A DNA stretch of 12,209 nucleotides from Anammoximicrobium sp032229885 (GCA_032229885.1 JAVYAJ010000444.1:1-12209); one strand, 5' to 3'. Shown: positions 5,847 to 12,209, counted from the first letter of the stretch. Notes: generated by a model from the letters alone, not told the origin. Made by a program: numbers and translations.

Positions 5847-7922
5847 CTACTTGGCCGCGCGTCGAGCTTTGACGATCTCTTCTTGGATCGCGGCGGGCAC
5901 GCGGCGATAGCACAGCAGTTCCATGGTGAACGTGCCCTGCCCCTGCGTCATGCTGCGCAGGTCCGTGGCGTAGCCGAACGTCTGCGCCAAGGGGACTTCG
6001 GTATTGATCAAGGTCAGTCCATCTCGGCCGTCGGCCGACATGACCACGCCGCGCCGTCCCAGGATATCGCCGGTCACCGCGCCTTGGAACTGGCTCGGAA
6101 TCTCGATATCGAGCTTCATGATCGGCTCGAGCAACACGGGATGCGTTTTCAGAAAAGTCTCGCGAAAGCAGCCCTGCGCACAGGTTTGAAAGGCTCGGTC
6201 ACTGCTGTCCACCTCGTGATACGAACCATCCTGCAAGATCGCCTTCAGGCCGATCACGGGAAAGCCGGCCACGGGGCCCTTTCCTAGACAGGTTTCGAAC
6301 CCTTTTTGGATCGAAGGGATATACTGCTTGGGAACGCGTCCACCGACCACTTCCTCTTCGAAGATGAACGGTTCTGGCGCGTCTTCGGGCAGCGGCTCGA
6401 AACGGCCAACGATGTGGGCGTACTGGCCCGAGCCGCCGGTCTGTTTCTTGTGTTTGTAATCGAACGCGACGGCCTGGGTCGGCGCTTCGCGATAACTGAC
6501 CTTCGGCGCGCCGACTTGGACCGGAACCTTGTACTCGGCCCGAATCCGTTCCATGTAGATGTCCAGGTGCAACTCGCCCATGCCCTCGACCAGGATTTCG
6601 TTTGTTTCCTGGTCGGTCGAGACGCGGAACGTGGGATCTTCTTTGCGAAAACGCGCCAAGGCCTTGCCCAGTTTGTCGGCGTCGCTGCGGTTGGCCGGAC
6701 TGACGGCGATCTTGATCACCGGCTCGGGCACGAACATGCTCTCCAACGTGCAGAACCCCGGATCGGCGGCGTAGGTGTCGCCGCTGGCGCAATCGACGCC
6801 CATGACGGCCACGATATCGCCGGCCTCGGCTTCGGAAATCTCTTTTCGCTGGTCGGCGTGCATCCGAATGATGCGGCTGAAGCGTTCCTTGCGGCCGGTG
6901 CGCTGATTGACGTACGTATTGCCCTTTTCGATCCGGCCTTGATACAGGCGGAAAAAAGTCAGTTGCCCGTAAGGGTCATCGACGATCTTGAACGCCATCC
7001 CCACAAACGGATGCTGAGGGCTGGCCACCAACGGAAACGTCTCGGCCCCGTTGTTCCACGTTTTGGCGTGGATCGAGCGTTCCAACGGCGAGGGCAGATA
7101 TCGCGTGACCGCGTCCAACAGCAACTGGACTCCCTTATTCTTGTACGCCGATCCGAGGAAGACGGGCGTCGCGTTCAGATGCTGGACTGCCGATTGAGTC
7201 ACCTGGTAGATAAGGTCGACTGAAATCTCCTCCTCGGACAATAGCCGCTCCATCAGATCGTCGCTGTACATGGCCAGGCCTTCGAGCATCCGCGTCCGCC
7301 ACTGGTTCGCCAGCTCGATCGCGTCCGCGGGGATCGACTCGACGCGAATCTGCTCGCCGTCCTTGCCGTCAAAGTACAACGCCTGCATGCTGACCAGATC
7401 GACGACCCCCTGGAAGTGCTCGCCGGCGCCCAAAGGCACTTGCATCAGGATGGCGTCGTCGCCGAGCTTTTCCTTGATGTCGCGGACGACGCGGAACGGG
7501 TCAGCGCCGGGGCGGTCCATCTTGTTGATGAAGGCCAGACGAGGCACGTGATACCGGTGCATCTGGCGATCGACGGTGAACGTCTGGCTCTGCACGCCGC
7601 CGACGGCGCACAATACCAGCACGGCGCCGTCCAAAACGCGCAGACAGCGTTCGACCTCGACCGTAAAATCGACGTGGCCGGGCGTGTCGATCAGATTGAT
7701 CGGATACCCCTTCCACTCGACCGTGGTCGCTGCGCTGGCGATTGTGATCCCCCGCTCACGTTCCAGGTCCATGTGGTCCATCGTGGCGCCCGCGCCGCCT
7801 CCGCCAACTTCTTCCATCCGGTGAATGCGCCCGGTGTAAAACAAGATGCGCTCGCTCAGCGTGGTTTTGCCCGAGTCGATATGCGCGGAAATTCCGATAT
7901 TGCGTAGCTTGGCCAGGTCCAT
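5847..7922 (-). CDS. fusA: Translation elongation factor G, spirochaete/planctomycete/mitochondrial (spdEFG1-like) subtype
   Basis: 691-aa GTPase that drives ribosomal translocation. G-domain motifs: AHIDSGKT (13-20), switch I RGITI (57-61), DTPGH (79-83), NKMD (133-136) and GSAYKNKG. Domain IV/V landmarks follow: EGMGELHLDIYMERIR, GGSGQYAHI, PIMKLDIEIPSQFQGAVTGDILGRRG. GISAHIDSGKTTLSERILFYTGRIHRMEEV and VLDGAVLVLCAVGGVQSQT match mitochondrial GFM1 and spdEFG1 rather than canonical EF-G (GIMAHIDAGKTTTTERIL), so this is probably the translocation-type paralogue. A partner spdEFG2 would be expected elsewhere. The ATG at 7922 gives MDLAKLRN; an in-frame GTG at 7928 would add two residues. Neither has a clear Shine-Dalgarno. 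It is not in an rpsL-rpsG-fusA-tuf cluster. Confidence 0.95.
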   Translation of the reverse strand: MDLAKLRNIGISAHIDSGKTTLSERILFYTGRIHRMEEVGGGGAGATMDHMDLERERGITIASAATTVEWKGYPINLIDTPGHVDFTVEVERCLRVLDGAVLVLCAVGGVQSQTFTVDRQMHRYHVPRLAFINKMDRPGADPFRVVRDIKEKLGDDAILMQVPLGAGEHFQGVVDLVSMQALYFDGKDGEQIRVESIPADAIELANQWRTRMLEGLAMYSDDLMERLLSEEEISVDLIYQVTQSAVQHLNATPVFLGSAYKNKGVQLLLDAVTRYLPSPLERSIHAKTWNNGAETFPLVASPQHPFVGMAFKIVDDPYGQLTFFRLYQGRIEKGNTYVNQRTGRKERFSRIIRMHADQRKEISEAEAGDIVAVMGVDCASGDTYAADPGFCTLESMFVPEPVIKIAVSPANRSDADKLGKALARFRKEDPTFRVSTDQETNEILVEGMGELHLDIYMERIRAEYKVPVQVGAPKVSYREAPTQAVAFDYKHKKQTGGSGQYAHIVGRFEPLPEDAPEPFIFEEEVVGGRVPKQYIPSIQKGFETCLGKGPVAGFPVIGLKAILQDGSYHEVDSSDRAFQTCAQGCFRETFLKTHPVLLEPIMKLDIEIPSQFQGAVTGDILGRRGVVMSADGRDGLTLINTEVPLAQTFGYATDLRSMTQGQGTFTMELLCYRRVPAAIQEEIVKARRAAK

Positions 7923-7987
7923 AGTCACAGGTAAAGGCGAATAGGGGAGGTCAACGGAGAGACCGGGTTGAACACTAAGGTCTGATC

Positions 7988-8024
7988 AAAAAATCGCACC
8001 TCTGGACGGCGGGAATGCCAGAGG
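7988..8024 (-). terminator. Hairpin with T-run in the fusA leader: terminator or attenuator
   Basis: On the minus strand CCTCTGG (8018-8024) pairs with CCAGAGG (7999-8005) around a 12-base loop, a perfect 7-bp stem. Five bases later come six consecutive T residues (7988-7993). This is the only stem in the window followed by a T-tract. It lies 65 bases upstream of the fusA start and about 510 bases past the cca stop. It could terminate read-through from cca or, if the fusA promoter is upstream near 8165, act as a leader attenuator. The 5-base gap before the T-run weakens the terminator reading. Confidence 0.45.
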
Positions 8025-8072
8025 CCATCTCCGTCTGGGCGTGATTGCTCGCGAGGGCCTTGAAACCCGTAA

Positions 8073-8098
8073 TCAGGCAACGATGTCAGGCAACGATT
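8073..8098. repeat. 13-bp tandem duplication
   Basis: TCAGGCAACGATG (8073-8085) is followed immediately by TCAGGCAACGATT (8086-8098), 12 of 13 bases identical. It looks like a recent slippage duplication or a doubled binding site in the fusA upstream region. Confidence 0.8.
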
Positions 8099-8218
8099 GG
8101 TGATTTGCCACGAGCGGACTTCATCACCGCATCACGGGGTCGCAATCCTCGTCAAGATTAGCATCATAGCGAAAAGCGTGAAATCCGAAAGACCAATCTG
8201 ACGGGATTGCGTAAATTT

Positions 8219-8339
8219 CCGCCGTGACTGGCCTCTCGGCCAGCTTGGCCCCCCAGTCATCTTGGTGCGCGCAGCCAGTTCCCGCCACGCACACCAATGT
8301 TCCAGCGCGCCCGGATGGGCCAGAGGCCGGTCACGGCGG
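8219..8339. repeat. Large imperfect inverted repeat (near-palindrome)
   Basis: The arms are 8219-8241 and 8318-8339. Read against each other they agree throughout except for one bulged base (C8237) and one T·G position (8229/8330), which would be a wobble pair in + strand RNA. Inside, TTGGTG (8262-8267) can pair with CACCAA (8292-8297), so the 121-bp unit can fold into a long interrupted hairpin. No transposase, target duplication or open frame accompanies it. It could be a palindromic genomic repeat, a MITE-like remnant or a structured untranslated RNA. Confidence 0.7.
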
Positions 8340-8475
8340 GGGCAACGCCTCAGATTATCGCGGCATGGCAATATCTCCCCACGTGCGGGGCTCAGCGAGT
8401 GTCACTTCTGCTGCCTGTGCTTGCCAATGCGTCGTCTGGTCTCATTCGCGGCGCGACGCCGGACGAAATTGGGCA

Positions 8476-8510
8476 ACCGGCGAGTCCGGTCATCTTGCCG
8501 CCCAGGCGGC
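8476..8510 (-). terminator. Twin small stem-loops past the cca stop
   Basis: GCCGC (8497-8501) pairs with GCGGC (8506-8510) around CCAG, and ACCGG (8476-8480) pairs with CCGGT (8486-8490) around CGAGT. Both lie within 65 bases downstream of the cca stop on the minus strand. No T-tract follows, so termination is a guess from position. Confidence 0.3.
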
Positions 8511-8536
8511 GAAATCTAAAACGTGTCGTCGCCCAG

Positions 8537-9856
8537 CTACGGCGTGTCGCCCTGAGGCGCTGCGAGACGGGCAGCCAGCGCCAAAGCCGCGGCGGGCGAG
8601 TCGATCTGGCCGTCCAGTTGGGCATCGCGAACCGTATCCAGGATGCGCCGATAAGCCGGACCCGAGGGAATGCCGAGCGGGCGGAGGTCGTCGCCGCTGA
8701 TCAGCGGCGGAGGATTCAGGATCTCGGGCGCTTGCGCCAGCCGGTCGGCAGCATAATCGACGTCGGCCGTGTGGCCATCGACGACCGTGGCGATTGCGCG
8801 CGCCAGTTCCAGTAGATCAGTGGCTCGATCTCGGATCAGAATTCGTTGTAATTGCGGCCACGGTGTGCTGCGCGCTGCGCGAATCGTGGCCTCGTGTTTC
8901 AGCAGAAACCCGGCCTCCTTATGGTCGGCCACACTCAGCCTCAACCGTCGGCAGACGAGACCCAAATCCGGCGGATGGCCGGAATTCGGAGAAAATGCGG
9001 CACGCATCAACGCCGCCAGCGCCACCGAAAACCGCTCGGTGCGGAGATGATCCAGGATGGCAAGCGTGGCTTGCCATGCCGCGGCCGAAACGTCTATCGC
9101 CGAGCAATCGGCAACCGACGGCACGAACGAGTTCAGCTCGGGCAGAACGACGACGAGCAGCCCGGTCGAGGCCAGCAGTTCGACCGCGCGCCGGCGGTTG
9201 CGGTCGACGAGCATCCGTCGCAGTTCGGCGCCGATCCGCTCGGCACTGACCACGGTCAGTTCCGAGGCGTGCCCGTGAACGGCGGCCAACGTGTCTGGAT
9301 CGAGCGTGAATTGAAAGGTGCTCGCAAAGCGAACGGCGCGCAGCATCCGCAGCTTGTCCTCGCCGATGCGCGCCGCCGGGTCGCCGATCGCCCGCACGAC
9401 CCGGCGCGCCAGATCCGCCCGTCCGTCTACGTAATCGACGACGCGCTCGGCCAGCGGATCGAAAAACATCCCGTTGATCGTAAAGTCGCGGCGCATCGCA
9501 TCTTCTCGTGCGCCGCAGAACGTCACGCGGTCGGGGCGCCGGCCGTCGCTGTATCCCAAGTCGCGGCGAAACGTCGCGACCTCGACCTGCCCCGCGCCGG
9601 CCGGCCCGAGGACCGTGATCACGCCGAAGGCCGCACCGAGTGCTAGCGTCCGGCGGCGTCCGAACACGTCGCGAACCTGCTCGGGCGTGGCGTCGGTCGC
9701 CACGTCATAGTCCTTCGGTTCGAGCCCCATCAATCGGTCGCGGACGCAGCCGCCCGCCCACAGGGCTTCGAATCCCGCCTCGCGCAGTCGGCGGACTACG
9801 TCGACGGCAAACAGGCGTGCGCGTTCAGGGTCCACGGCAGGCATGGCTGGGCTCAT
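8537..9856 (-). CDS. cca: CCA tRNA nucleotidyltransferase (class II, poly(A)-polymerase family)
   Basis: Adds or repairs the 3'-CCA of tRNAs using CTP and ATP, or carries out one of those steps. 439 aa from the ATG at 9856. Class II nucleotidyltransferase motifs: WAGGCVRD (33-40), metal-binding DYD (49-51) followed by VATDATPEQV, flexible-loop segment RRDLGYSDGRRPDRVTF, RRDFTINGMFFDP (122-134), YVDGRADL and RIGEDKLRMLRAVRFA with EDKLR at 166-170, then SAERIGAELRRML. Where many bacterial enzymes carry an HD segment (LLHDxxKP), this one has LAALMRAAF, so no intact HD phosphohydrolase motif is seen. No clear Shine-Dalgarno precedes 9856; ATG 9844 or GTG 9925 are alternatives. A CC-only or A-only adding enzyme, or a poly(A) polymerase, cannot be excluded by eye, although the flexible loop argues against CC-only. 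Confidence 0.92.
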   Translation of the reverse strand: MSPAMPAVDPERARLFAVDVVRRLREAGFEALWAGGCVRDRLMGLEPKDYDVATDATPEQVRDVFGRRRTLALGAAFGVITVLGPAGAGQVEVATFRRDLGYSDGRRPDRVTFCGAREDAMRRDFTINGMFFDPLAERVVDYVDGRADLARRVVRAIGDPAARIGEDKLRMLRAVRFASTFQFTLDPDTLAAVHGHASELTVVSAERIGAELRRMLVDRNRRRAVELLASTGLLVVVLPELNSFVPSVADCSAIDVSAAAWQATLAILDHLRTERFSVALAALMRAAFSPNSGHPPDLGLVCRRLRLSVADHKEAGFLLKHEATIRAARSTPWPQLQRILIRDRATDLLELARAIATVVDGHTADVDYAADRLAQAPEILNPPPLISGDDLRPLGIPSGPAYRRILDTVRDAQLDGQIDSPAAALALAARLAAPQGDTP

Positions 9857-9982
9857 ACGGACGGAACGTTGGGTCGCGCGCGTTGTCCAATCATGCTTTT
9901 CGGGTTGTCGCGCTCGCCCGAGCACGGGATTCCCGCGGCCTGGCCCCCGACACTACCCGCGGCATTTAGCCTTGACATCGCA

Positions 9983-11596
9983 CTAGTCGGCCTCGATCGG
10001 CACGCGCGTCGCGGCGCAGACCGCATTGCGCAGCAGACGGACGAACAGCGGCTGATCAAAATCTTTCGCCTGGCCTAGCGATGTGTAGAACGACCAGCCA
10101 CCATCGGCGCGAGCGAATGTCCAGGCTACCGGTTCGCTCGGATGGCCTTCGACCGTGCCGATCACCAGGACATTAGTCCCGGCAGCCAAGGGCGAGGTTT
10201 TGTACAACGAGCCGCCCGAGACAAACGACGATGTCGCGGCGCCGCGCAACAGCTCGTGGTCGTCGGCCCCGTCCGCAATCCGGATCGTAGCCGACAAGCG
10301 ATTTCCGTAATGGTCGTGATAGTTGCCGCCGAGCACCTGGGAATCGAACTCGGGCCAGTCCTCGCGTTCCTCGGGAAGCGGCTGATTGCGGAGACTGAAC
10401 GCGTGCGATGCGGTTCGGATCGCAATCACCGGTTTGCCGGCTTGGACGAACCGCCGCAGCGCAGCCATCTGTTCAGGGCGCAACGCCCGGCGGCGGACGC
10501 TGAAGATCGCCGCGTCGGCTTCGTCGAGCGCGTCCAGGCCGGGGATATCGTGTCGGTCGGCATCGCTGCCGAATACATAGCAGACGCGAAACCGTGTTCC
10601 TAACCGGGCCAACGCGAACGCGGGCAATGTGCGTTCCGTCTGATACTCGTCTTCGGCCATGACGATGGCCACGCCAGGCCGGCGGTCCTGCGCAAAGCGA
10701 AACGGGGCGTGGTCGCCCAGGATCTGATCGCTGGTGATCGTCGGACAAACGTATTTCTCGATATAGGCCACGATCAGATCGGTTCCCGTGAAATGGCTGA
10801 CATGCGGCGCCATCGCCGGGTTGTACATCGTGTCCGTCAGATCGCGCAGCAGGACGACCCGTTTGCCGTTTTTGGCCATTTGGCGCAAGCCGAAGGGTCG
10901 TCCCAGCACGCACATGTTCGTGTGGACGCCGGCCAGAATCACGTTCTCGATTTTGCGCTGCTCCAAAATACTCCAAACTTCCTCGCCCCGGTCGCTGATG
11001 AAATCCCGCGCGGCGTCGATCGCGATCAACGCGTGTTGTCGAGTCCACGGGGCCCCCGGATTGCGGCCGAGCGCGGTCAGCTTGGCGACCCACTGGGCGT
11101 GTTCGTCCGGGTCATCGTCTTCGCCGCCATCCGTTTGGTCGATGGGGTACACGGCGTCTTTTTCAGCAGGAATCTGCGAACACCACGCGCCGATATCCAC
11201 CGGCAGCGCCGCGGCCCGCGGCGTCTCGATCGCCCGCTGGCGCGCGGGGTGATCGGCATAGGCGGCCATACAGTCGCTCGGAGCATGGATGATCGTGACC
11301 TGTGCGGCGCGGGCGCGAGCGAGCACGGCGTTCAGACGCGGGGCGAACTCGTCGATCCGGCGAACCGCGTTCAGACAGTGATGCGAATCCCAGACGTCGC
11401 AGACGATCAAAGCCGTCCGCGCGGGATCCCAGGCCTCGTTGCGCACCAACGTATGGTGACGACCGCTGCCGGGGCTCGTCTCCTGAGCGTAGCGAAGCTG
11501 CAACTCGAGCGCCGTCGTTTCGGCCGCGACCGCCGCGGCGATCCCGTCCGGCCCGCCCAATGCGAGAAGCACTGCGAAGAAAACTCGTCGCCGCAT
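9983..11596 (-). CDS. Exported isochorismatase-like / ThuA-like two-domain protein
   Basis: 537 aa from the ATG at 11596, chosen because it starts a signal peptide (MRRRVFFAVLLALGG…AAAVAAE, cleavage about residue 23-25) and has GAGGTG 5 bases upstream. The longer frame from 11740 would begin within the probable -10 box. Residues about 58-285 form an isochorismatase/cysteine-hydrolase-like domain: TALIVCDVWD with D67 at the catalytic Asp place, and AGVHTNMCV with C229 as probable nucleophile. The usual middle Lys is not obvious; R186 or H188 in PWTRQHALIAID lie near its expected place. Residues about 307-530 resemble ThuA/trehalose-utilisation glutamine-amidotransferase-like domains: VIAIRTASHAF (390-400), GNYHDHYG (424-431) and WSFYTSLGQAKDFDQPLFVRLLRNAV. 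Localisation is probably periplasmic. The substrate is unknown. A 126-bp gap separates it from cca. Confidence 0.85.
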   Translation of the reverse strand: MRRRVFFAVLLALGGPDGIAAAVAAETTALELQLRYAQETSPGSGRHHTLVRNEAWDPARTALIVCDVWDSHHCLNAVRRIDEFAPRLNAVLARARAAQVTIIHAPSDCMAAYADHPARQRAIETPRAAALPVDIGAWCSQIPAEKDAVYPIDQTDGGEDDDPDEHAQWVAKLTALGRNPGAPWTRQHALIAIDAARDFISDRGEEVWSILEQRKIENVILAGVHTNMCVLGRPFGLRQMAKNGKRVVLLRDLTDTMYNPAMAPHVSHFTGTDLIVAYIEKYVCPTITSDQILGDHAPFRFAQDRRPGVAIVMAEDEYQTERTLPAFALARLGTRFRVCYVFGSDADRHDIPGLDALDEADAAIFSVRRRALRPEQMAALRRFVQAGKPVIAIRTASHAFSLRNQPLPEEREDWPEFDSQVLGGNYHDHYGNRLSATIRIADGADDHELLRGAATSSFVSGGSLYKTSPLAAGTNVLVIGTVEGHPSEPVAWTFARADGGWSFYTSLGQAKDFDQPLFVRLLRNAVCAATRVPIEAD

Positions 11597-11601
11597 CGGA
11601 A

Positions 11602-11607
11602 CACCTC
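11602..11607 (-). promoter_or_regulatory. Shine-Dalgarno site for the exported isochorismatase/ThuA gene
   Basis: GAGGTG on the minus strand ends 5 bases before the ATG at 11596, supporting this start over the upstream in-frame start at 11740. Confidence 0.65.
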
Positions 11608-11730
11608 GGAAATGAACAGAAAAACGCGCCTGATCCTGGCTTTCACGGCCCGTCGCGACACGCGGCTGGTCCAGGCGTTTTGCGCGCTGCAGGTCCGCAC
11701 ACGCTGCGCCAGGCACGCATCCAGAACCGT

Positions 11731-11759
11731 CTTGTACCAAAGAACAACTCGCATGTCAT
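11731..11759 (-). promoter_or_regulatory. Sigma-70-like promoter for the isochorismatase/ThuA gene
   Basis: On the minus strand ATGACA (11754-11759, five of six matches to TTGACA) and TACAAG (11731-11736, four of six matches to TATAAT) are separated by exactly 17 bases. A start near 11724 would give a leader of about 128 nt before the ATG at 11596. It is the best-scoring promoter pair I found in the window. Confidence 0.5.
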
Positions 11760-11872
11760 CTAGACGTACGGCGGACGAGCGTCGAGCGTGGCGTGGCTCA
11801 GCACTCGCTGGCCGGCAGCGCAGCCGCAGGGCGTGGAAGAGACTTTCGAAGCGCCGTCGAAGGTCGAAGGCA

Positions 11873-11911
11873 AGACGCCGACCGCTTCGATTCGCGTTGG
11901 AGCCATCCTGG
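11873..11911 (-). repeat. Possible dispersed-repeat copy B
   Basis: The reverse complement of this segment aligns without gaps to 4658-4696 with 28 of 39 identical bases. Similarity continues weakly further along at the peptide level of a shadow frame (CQDGSNANRSGRR here, LQDGANASRSGRR in copy A). It lies in the divergent intergenic region, outside any gene I believe in. Confidence 0.35.
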
Positions 11912-11936
11912 CAAACCGACGGTCGCTCGGTATGAT
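11908..11936 (+). promoter_or_regulatory. Weak promoter candidate for the Tat-signal gene
   Basis: CTGGCA (11908-11913, four of six matches to a -35) and TATGAT (11931-11936, five of six to a -10) are spaced 17 bases apart, pointing toward the gene at 12093 with a predicted leader of about 150 nt. It partly overlaps the repeat candidate. Moderate consensus only. Confidence 0.3.
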
Positions 11937-12092
11937 CGATATTCCGTCCGGCCGAGCCCGTCGTCTTGGGCGACGGCCTTCGGTCTACGACGAGGCTTGC
12001 CGCGCGGATCCGGTCCACCTGCGCGCGGCTCGAGTCGCCCGAGCGACGGCGAACGCACAGGCAAGAACGCGCAGCGGAAAGAGGAAATCGCC

Positions 12093-12209
12093 ATGCACAG
12101 ACGCAACTTTTTGGCTTCGATGGCCGCCGTGACCGCTGGAGGAACCCTCTCAGGAACGGTCGCCGGCGCTGGAACGGCACCGCCAGCGACAGGCGAGCGG
12201 CGCACACCA
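12093..12209 (+). CDS. N-terminus of a Tat-exported protein (cut by window end)
   Basis: An ATG at 12093 opens a frame that runs off the window with no stop (39 codons seen). It begins MHRRNFLASMAAVTAGG and continues TLSGTVAGAG to ERRTP at the edge. The RRNFLAS stretch followed by a moderately hydrophobic Ala/Gly segment is a twin-arginine signal peptide of the kind very common in planctomycete secreted enzymes. GAGG at 12081-12084 lies 8 bases before the ATG. The mature part is not in the window, so the enzyme family cannot be named. It is divergent from the secreted isochorismatase/ThuA gene, so the two may be neighbours in an exported function, but this is inference. Confidence 0.8.
   Translation, partial: MHRRNFLASMAAVTAGGTLSGTVAGAGTAPPATGERRTP

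Larger units (their letters stand above)
7923..8536. other. Non-coding region between cca and fusA
   Basis: About 610 bases without a convincing gene; the open frames crossing it are shadows running into cca or low-complexity Arg/Pro frames. It contains a hairpin with T-run upstream of fusA (7988-8024), a 13-bp tandem duplication (8073-8098), a large inverted repeat (8219-8339) and small stems past the cca stop (8476-8510). GGTGAT (8098-8103) and ATCACC (8122-8127) can also pair. On the minus strand a TATGAT box (8163-8168) matches five of six -10 positions, but no good -35 accompanies it. If used, it would give a fusA leader of about 230 nt including the hairpin. Confidence 0.5.
11597..12092. 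other. Divergent intergenic region between the two exported-protein genes
   Basis: About 500 bases between genes pointing away from each other. Long open frames exist on both strands, but they overlap one another, have no domain and consist largely of Arg/Pro/Ser/Ala. The part near 11596-11760 holds a likely promoter and leader for the minus-strand gene. The middle (11761-11940) contains the candidate repeat segment at 11873-11911. CCGTCG (11959-11964) pairs with CGACGG (11972-11977). The right part leads to the Tat-protein gene at 12093. Confidence 0.5.

Noticed and set aside
5510..5872. Open frame(s) on both strands in the fusA/sigma spacer
   Set aside because: Composition is Arg/Ala/Pro-rich, the frames overlap each other and the fusA 3' end, and none has a ribosome-binding site or motif.
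6290..6305. TTCGAACC-like sequence resembling a tRNA T-loop
   Set aside because: It lies inside fusA coding sequence and no acceptor or anticodon stems fit around it; the same holds for the similar motif near 2333.
6306..7223. 305-codon open frame antisense to fusA
   Set aside because: Fully inside fusA, which has every EF-G motif; the antisense frame shows no recognisable domain.
8297..8815. 172-codon + strand frame starting in the near-palindrome and running into cca
   Set aside because: Most of it is antisense to cca; no domain or Shine-Dalgarno.
9972..9977. Perfect TTGACA hexamer on the + strand
   Set aside because: No -10 box at suitable spacing, and it would point antisense into the isochorismatase/ThuA gene.
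11597..11740. N-terminal extension of the isochorismatase/ThuA gene to 11740
   Set aside because: It would bury the signal peptide 48 residues in and start within the likely promoter -10 box; the 11596 start has GAGGTG and a proper signal peptide.
10709..11935. Long open frame on the + strand antisense to the isochorismatase/ThuA gene (408 codons)
   Set aside because: It is a shadow of a GC-rich gene: Arg/Val/Asp-rich, no domain, whereas the opposite strand shows clear conserved motifs, a signal peptide and a Shine-Dalgarno.
11788..12132. 114-codon + strand frame in the divergent region, overlapping the Tat-signal gene start
   Set aside because: It overlaps the well-supported Tat start in another frame and has no domain; better explained as part of a repeated or non-coding stretch.
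1..12209. CRISPR array, transposase, phage genes, toxin-antitoxin or defence-system genes
   Set aside because: No regularly spaced direct repeats, no transposase or integrase motifs, and every convincing gene belongs to a known housekeeping or exported family; I do not claim a new system here.

Overview
The window is high-GC bacterial chromosome, most likely from a planctomycete (Pirellulales-like). Three things point there: an EF-G of the spirochaete/planctomycete/mitochondrial subtype, an exported isochorismatase-like plus ThuA-like fusion, and a Tat-type (RRNFL) protein start at the right edge. The assignment is by family resemblance read by eye, not by a database search.

Layout. 1-358: non-coding, rich in small hairpins. 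359-4532: three genes on the + strand, a UvrD/PcrA/Rep-type helicase, a long-form LOG-family (TIGR00730-like) protein and folD. 4533-4682: short GC-rich convergent spacer with several stem-loops. 4683-5261 (-): an ECF-like sigma factor with its own probable promoter. 5377-5846: non-coding. 5847-7922 (-): fusA (EF-G). 7923-8536: non-coding, with a T-tracted hairpin just upstream of fusA, a 13-bp tandem duplication and a large imperfect inverted repeat. 8537-9856 (-): CCA tRNA nucleotidyltransferase. 9983-11596 (-): secreted two-domain protein. 11597-12092: divergent intergenic region. 12093-12209 (+): start of a Tat-signal protein cut by the window end.

Functionally the window is mostly housekeeping: DNA repair/replication (helicase), one-carbon metabolism (folD), translation (fusA, cca), nucleotide-related LOG enzymology and transcription control (sigma factor). 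The two genes at the right are accessory, exported functions. The three + genes may be co-transcribed (gaps of 93 and 67 bp) but do not form an obvious pathway. The - strand genes are separated by gaps large enough for individual promoters.

I see no convincing undescribed multi-gene system. The more interesting signals lie between genes: a near-palindrome at 8219-8339, a hairpin plus T-run in the fusA leader, and two related short segments (4658-4696 and 11873-11911, opposite orientation) that may be copies of a dispersed genomic repeat. Among the proteins, the isochorismatase/ThuA fusion is the least routine.
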